Positions 37,957 to 41,031 of a stretch of DNA of 41,031 nucleotides are shown here, in pieces. Within the stretch, counting starts at the first letter, position 1. Each line of letters begins with the position of its first letter. Origin of the DNA: Asterionellopsis glacialis (taxonomy: Eukaryota > Bacillariophyta > Plagiogrammaphyceae > Rhaphoneidales > Asterionellopsidaceae); NCBI GenBank assembly GCA_014885115.2, contig WKLE02004606.1:8668-49698 (forward strand), in the 5' to 3' direction. A program made the translations under genes and the position numbers. A model generated the notes under the pieces. The model ran no database searches, had not been told where the DNA came from, and saw nothing but the letters and a program-made list of their open reading frames with translations.

Positions 37957-39487
37957 AGGATCGGGCTTCAAAATATTATCTTCAATCAAACTGTATGGAA
38001 CCATACGCTTGAATTTCTGATTTCCCTAGGCAACAGGGAAAATTCACGTGAGCACTCCTTTATAAAGTTTATATTCATGAAAACAGGATTTGAGCTCTCT
38101 TTAAACAGAGATTTCGATTTATTAATAAAAGAGCTTTGTACTGAGGAACAACATTTGCTCGAAATCGTGAATTGACTACATTTTGAGTTAGAAAGCCACA
38201 AATGTTTTTGCGAAAGAGTTCTCCTTAATACTGTAAGTCATAAGTTATAAATTGATTCGTAACATCATCATTTGCCAATTATTAGTCTTAGTCCGTGTTA
38301 CCTGTAAAAGGATTCGAGAGTGCTGAAGACTCTAAGAACAAATATACAGAAATTTGCCACACTCCTGCTTCGATTACATGAAGATCGCATAAGTTTTTGA
38401 GTTTCATTCTAGAATACTGAAAGAAATTTAACATTCCTTGATATCTACCGGTACTATCTGTCTGAGTATACAGTGTTGGTGCTGAATCGCCCGCCTCGGG
38501 AGTTCAAAAAATTCTGTAAGATCTTAACTATTACTCGGAGTATTAATAACTATACTCTATATTCCTACTTGGCGGTTCTAGCTATTGTAGTCCTACTAAA
38601 GAGTCCACCAAGCTTGAGGAGGATTCTCAAGTCCTAGTCTTTAAGACTCTGCTGTCTCATGCACATTACCCCCTTGTTGAAGTATATGCATTACTTAGTA
38701 CCTGGTAAGCAACAGCCAGCTGCAGTTCCTACCTTTTGTGGATACAATATCATCATTTTTTAGCCCCTTTGCATAGGGAGATGTTTCCGACATACCAGGT
38801 ACACGCGCAGTCAAATCATAAAAGGTATTCTACGACAGCCTTTAAAATAAAAGGACAGATGGTACAGGTACAGGTATTTACTAGTACTAGTACCAGGTAG
38901 AGACCTTTGTCCTACAGTACGAGTACTCTAAGTGATGAACAAAATCATCTACAAGGTACCATATTGCTTCACGGAATATACGCAGTATATCTTCCCTGTT
39001 TCCCATCTCCGGCTACTGCAAATGTGTATCAATAAAATGTGGGACTTTATACCCCTCGACTAAAGAGATGTCATTTTTTTTGCATTTGAAGGAAGCAGTA
39101 ACAACCTAATCTGTAGACTCTGGTGAAAGAGAGTTTTGTGTTATGAACAAAACTTTCTTGTATGGAATCAAAAAATAAATTTGTATGATCTACGTAAAAA
39201 TGAAAAACATGTATCAATTGCATATCACCCACTAAAACTGTCATGTAATATCCATAGCAGTGTGTGAATTTATATACCCCCGACTCCAGGAGTGCTATCT
39301 TTGACTTTCTATGGAGACATGAATCAGTGGCAAGTGATATTGAGCTAGAGTTGTCTCGTGACCTTGTTTATGATTTTAAGGGAACTAAAATTACAAGTTC
39401 AAAAGTATAAAATTAAAATTAGTATACAAGTATTGGCGTAGACTCTTATGATACCGCAACTGGCGCATGTGAAGCTCAGTATGGTCT
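37957..39487. other. Intergenic region
   Basis: About 1.5 kb with no supported gene. The right half carries further GTACC words (listed separately). An 88-codon-scale search by eye on both strands gave only short unconvincing frames. Confidence 0.4.
38695..38960. repeat. GTACC/GGTAC word cluster
   Basis: AGTACCTGGTAAGC (38697), ATACCAGGTACACG (38798), GGTACAGGTACAGG (38862), TAGTACCAGGTAG (38887) and AAGGTACCATA (38953). Confidence 0.6.
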
Positions 39488-40911
39488 TCAATGAACCAAG
39501 ATCTGCTCTTTACAAGAGTGAGCACCATAAAATGGGCGTGCCGTACGAAGACCCGCCGTGAACCCAAAAGTTGCAGATTGCACAATGGCCACATCTGATT
39601 CACCTATCATATACCAGTCTATCATTGCCTCTGCAAAGTCGGCAGTTGATGGGCTAATATTTGGTCTGCTGTGTGTACCACGGGATCCGGTGCTTAGAAC
39701 TTCTCGTCGAATGTCCGTAAGGTTATTCTGGGTCTTCACTTCCTTCCCATTGTACCGTTCTTGCACATCTTGCTTCACTACTTGAGCTGAACACCAAGAC
39801 ATCAAAAACATACAATTAAAATCAAGAATATAAGTAGTGATCACAGTGATCATCAATTGGAAAATTTGATTGCATTCAACTTACAATCAGATACGACCAT
39901 CCAAACAGATGATTTCAGCTCAGGAAATTTGGACAAGTATTTTTTCTCCACGGATAATGCACAATCGATCGGACGTTGAGCAATAATAAGGTATTTCTTC
40001 TTATCCTCCTCTGCCGTTGAATTTTTGGCCTTCACATCTGTAAATGAGGTTCGTATATAAATCGCAATTACCAAGTTATGTGCATTTCTCACTCTTGGGA
40101 GCAAATCAGTATAAAGCCTTGGTTCGAACAGAGAAGCAGTACTTGCCAGTTTGAATAGCACACCTAAGCTACACGCTATACCCGTTTCGAGATGGAAACC
40201 ATCAAGAGATCCCTCTATCGTAGCATACTCCTTGCGATGAACAGCATACTTTTCCATCATATATGCAAAACGATAATGTGGGAGTAATTCCCGTGCAGTA
40301 TCGAAATGGACACCCGCAACGGTGCAATTGTTTTGTCTGTCACATTTGAATCCATCAGGGACAGTCCAATTGTTGAGTTGATGGTCATTGTAGGGAGTAA
40401 TCACCTGTTGAATATCTATGCCAGGATCGTATTGAAAAAGTAGTTTGCAACCCTTTAATCTGGATACGATGTAGGCTTCTGCAACGTAACACGCCCAAGA
40501 ACTAATACCCTCCGTTGGCTTTGGTGTCACGAAGTAGATACATTGTGGTTGTTGTTGTGATTGACTATCGTCCTGAACACGTGTCCATTTACATTGCTTG
40601 TTGAATTCTTCTGTCCCATATGTTGGAAAACGCCCCCGAGAAACTAAAAGAGCTTCTCTCTTGGCTATCTCCAAACTCGATTCTTGCTGCGTTGATACAA
40701 TGTCGACAGGAGCTTGTGACACTTTGTTCTTGTTTGCAACCATGATTAGGATTGGCGCAATCAGTAGGCCACCACCGGCAAGTACGTATTTCGTTACCCA
40801 TGCTGCAACTCCAATTTCCCTTTTTCGAGTGTACTTATCTTCAATGTCATTGTGGCTAAAATTGGAGTGTTCAGTAAGGCGTGCGGTGTCGGCTTTCCTG
40901 CCTCGTAACAT
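39488..40911 (-). CDS. Type II membrane glycosyltransferase-like protein, 441 aa, two exons
   Basis: Exon 1 is 40911-39885 and exon 2 is 39786-39488, with a 98-bp GT-AG intron; the join is in frame. A charged cytoplasmic N-terminus is followed by one membrane span (about 38-59, VTKYVLAGGGLLIAPILIMV) and a lumenal domain, the usual Golgi-enzyme layout. The end of exon 1 has IYIRTSFTDV (284-293) and SSVWMVVSD (334-342). Exon 2 has STADFAEAMIDWYMIGESDVAIVQSATFGFTAGLRTARPFYG. This R-bearing strand, then D, then an acceptor/nucleotide block ending in SATFG resembles fucosyltransferase-like GT-B enzymes. Several N-x-S/T sites are present. Family assignment is moderate, donor and acceptor unknown. 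The intron interrupts the WMVVSD block, as a real gene would allow. Confidence 0.7.
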
Positions 40912-41031
40912 CGCGATGATTCAACATTTATATTATTGTCTCAAATCCGAAATCTTAGGTTCCTGCGTTAGAAGTTAGACTTGAGCCACCAAGGGGCTTA
41001 TGGGGGGGAGTGGCGCTAAAAAGGAGGGGGG
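40912..41031. other. Contig edge upstream of the glycosyltransferase gene
   Basis: Short 5' region ending in G runs at the contig edge. The promoter is probably incomplete in this window. Confidence 0.5.

Noticed and set aside
37986..38201. 71-codon minus-strand frame after TPR paralogue B
   Set aside because: Ser-rich, no motif, no relation to its neighbours.
38470..38520. Possible tRNA-like segment
   Set aside because: A GTTCAAA phrase recalls a T-loop, but no acceptor or anticodon stem could be paired. No tRNA was found anywhere in the window.

Overview
This window looks like a nuclear contig of a photosynthetic stramenopile, most likely a pennate diatom. It is AT-rich. Its genes carry short GT-AG introns (roughly 88-162 bp) that restore conserved protein blocks when removed. 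The protein families are eukaryotic: a human-MMAB-like cobalamin adenosyltransferase, BCCIP, holocytochrome c synthase, a CAX Ca2+/H+ exchanger and the C-terminus of a cytosolic-type arginyl-tRNA synthetase. Several genes also carry the long acidic, polyQ and polyS stretches common in diatoms. The genus cannot be fixed without a search. The contig begins and ends in G runs, and its one gap (28485-28499) sits between C runs, so assembly seems to break at G/C homopolymers.

Left part (0-16.4 kb) is gene-dense: a PD-(D/E)XK nuclease-like protein; a four-exon fusion of an FGGY ribulokinase-like kinase with ribulose-phosphate 3-epimerase; a small single-span membrane protein; a secreted DUF285/BspA-type repeat protein; BCCIP; a DUF5522 + PduO/MMAB-type cobalamin adenosyltransferase fusion; a secreted five-module bulb-lectin-like protein; a broken arginyl-tRNA synthetase C-terminal fragment; and a secretory prolyl-4-hydroxylase-type oxygenase.

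Middle part (16.4-30.8 kb) is mostly transposon wreckage around two solid genes, a CAX exchanger (19.4-21.5 kb) and holocytochrome c synthase (25.0-26.0 kb). The wreckage includes a gag-like zinc-knuckle remnant, a ~0.5 kb TA-flanked inverted-repeat element, a Ty3/Gypsy integrase fragment, other unidentified debris, and a ~200 bp decayed copy of the holocytochrome c synthase core.

Right part (30.8-41.0 kb) holds a three-exon ankyrin + J-domain protein, an FAD-dependent oxidoreductase, an inverted pair of ~205-residue TPR-like paralogues, and a type II membrane glycosyltransferase-like protein. The intergenic DNA here is dense in GTACC/GGTAC words of the form TACCAGGTAC / GTACCTGGTA, which are rare elsewhere in the window.

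The strongest candidates for new biology are the two domain fusions. One puts sugar phosphorylation and epimerisation (D-ribulose to ribulose-5-P to xylulose-5-P) on one chain. The other ties the uncharacterised Cys-rich DUF5522 domain to vitamin B12 activation. There is no operon logic; genes are independently oriented, several as divergent pairs.
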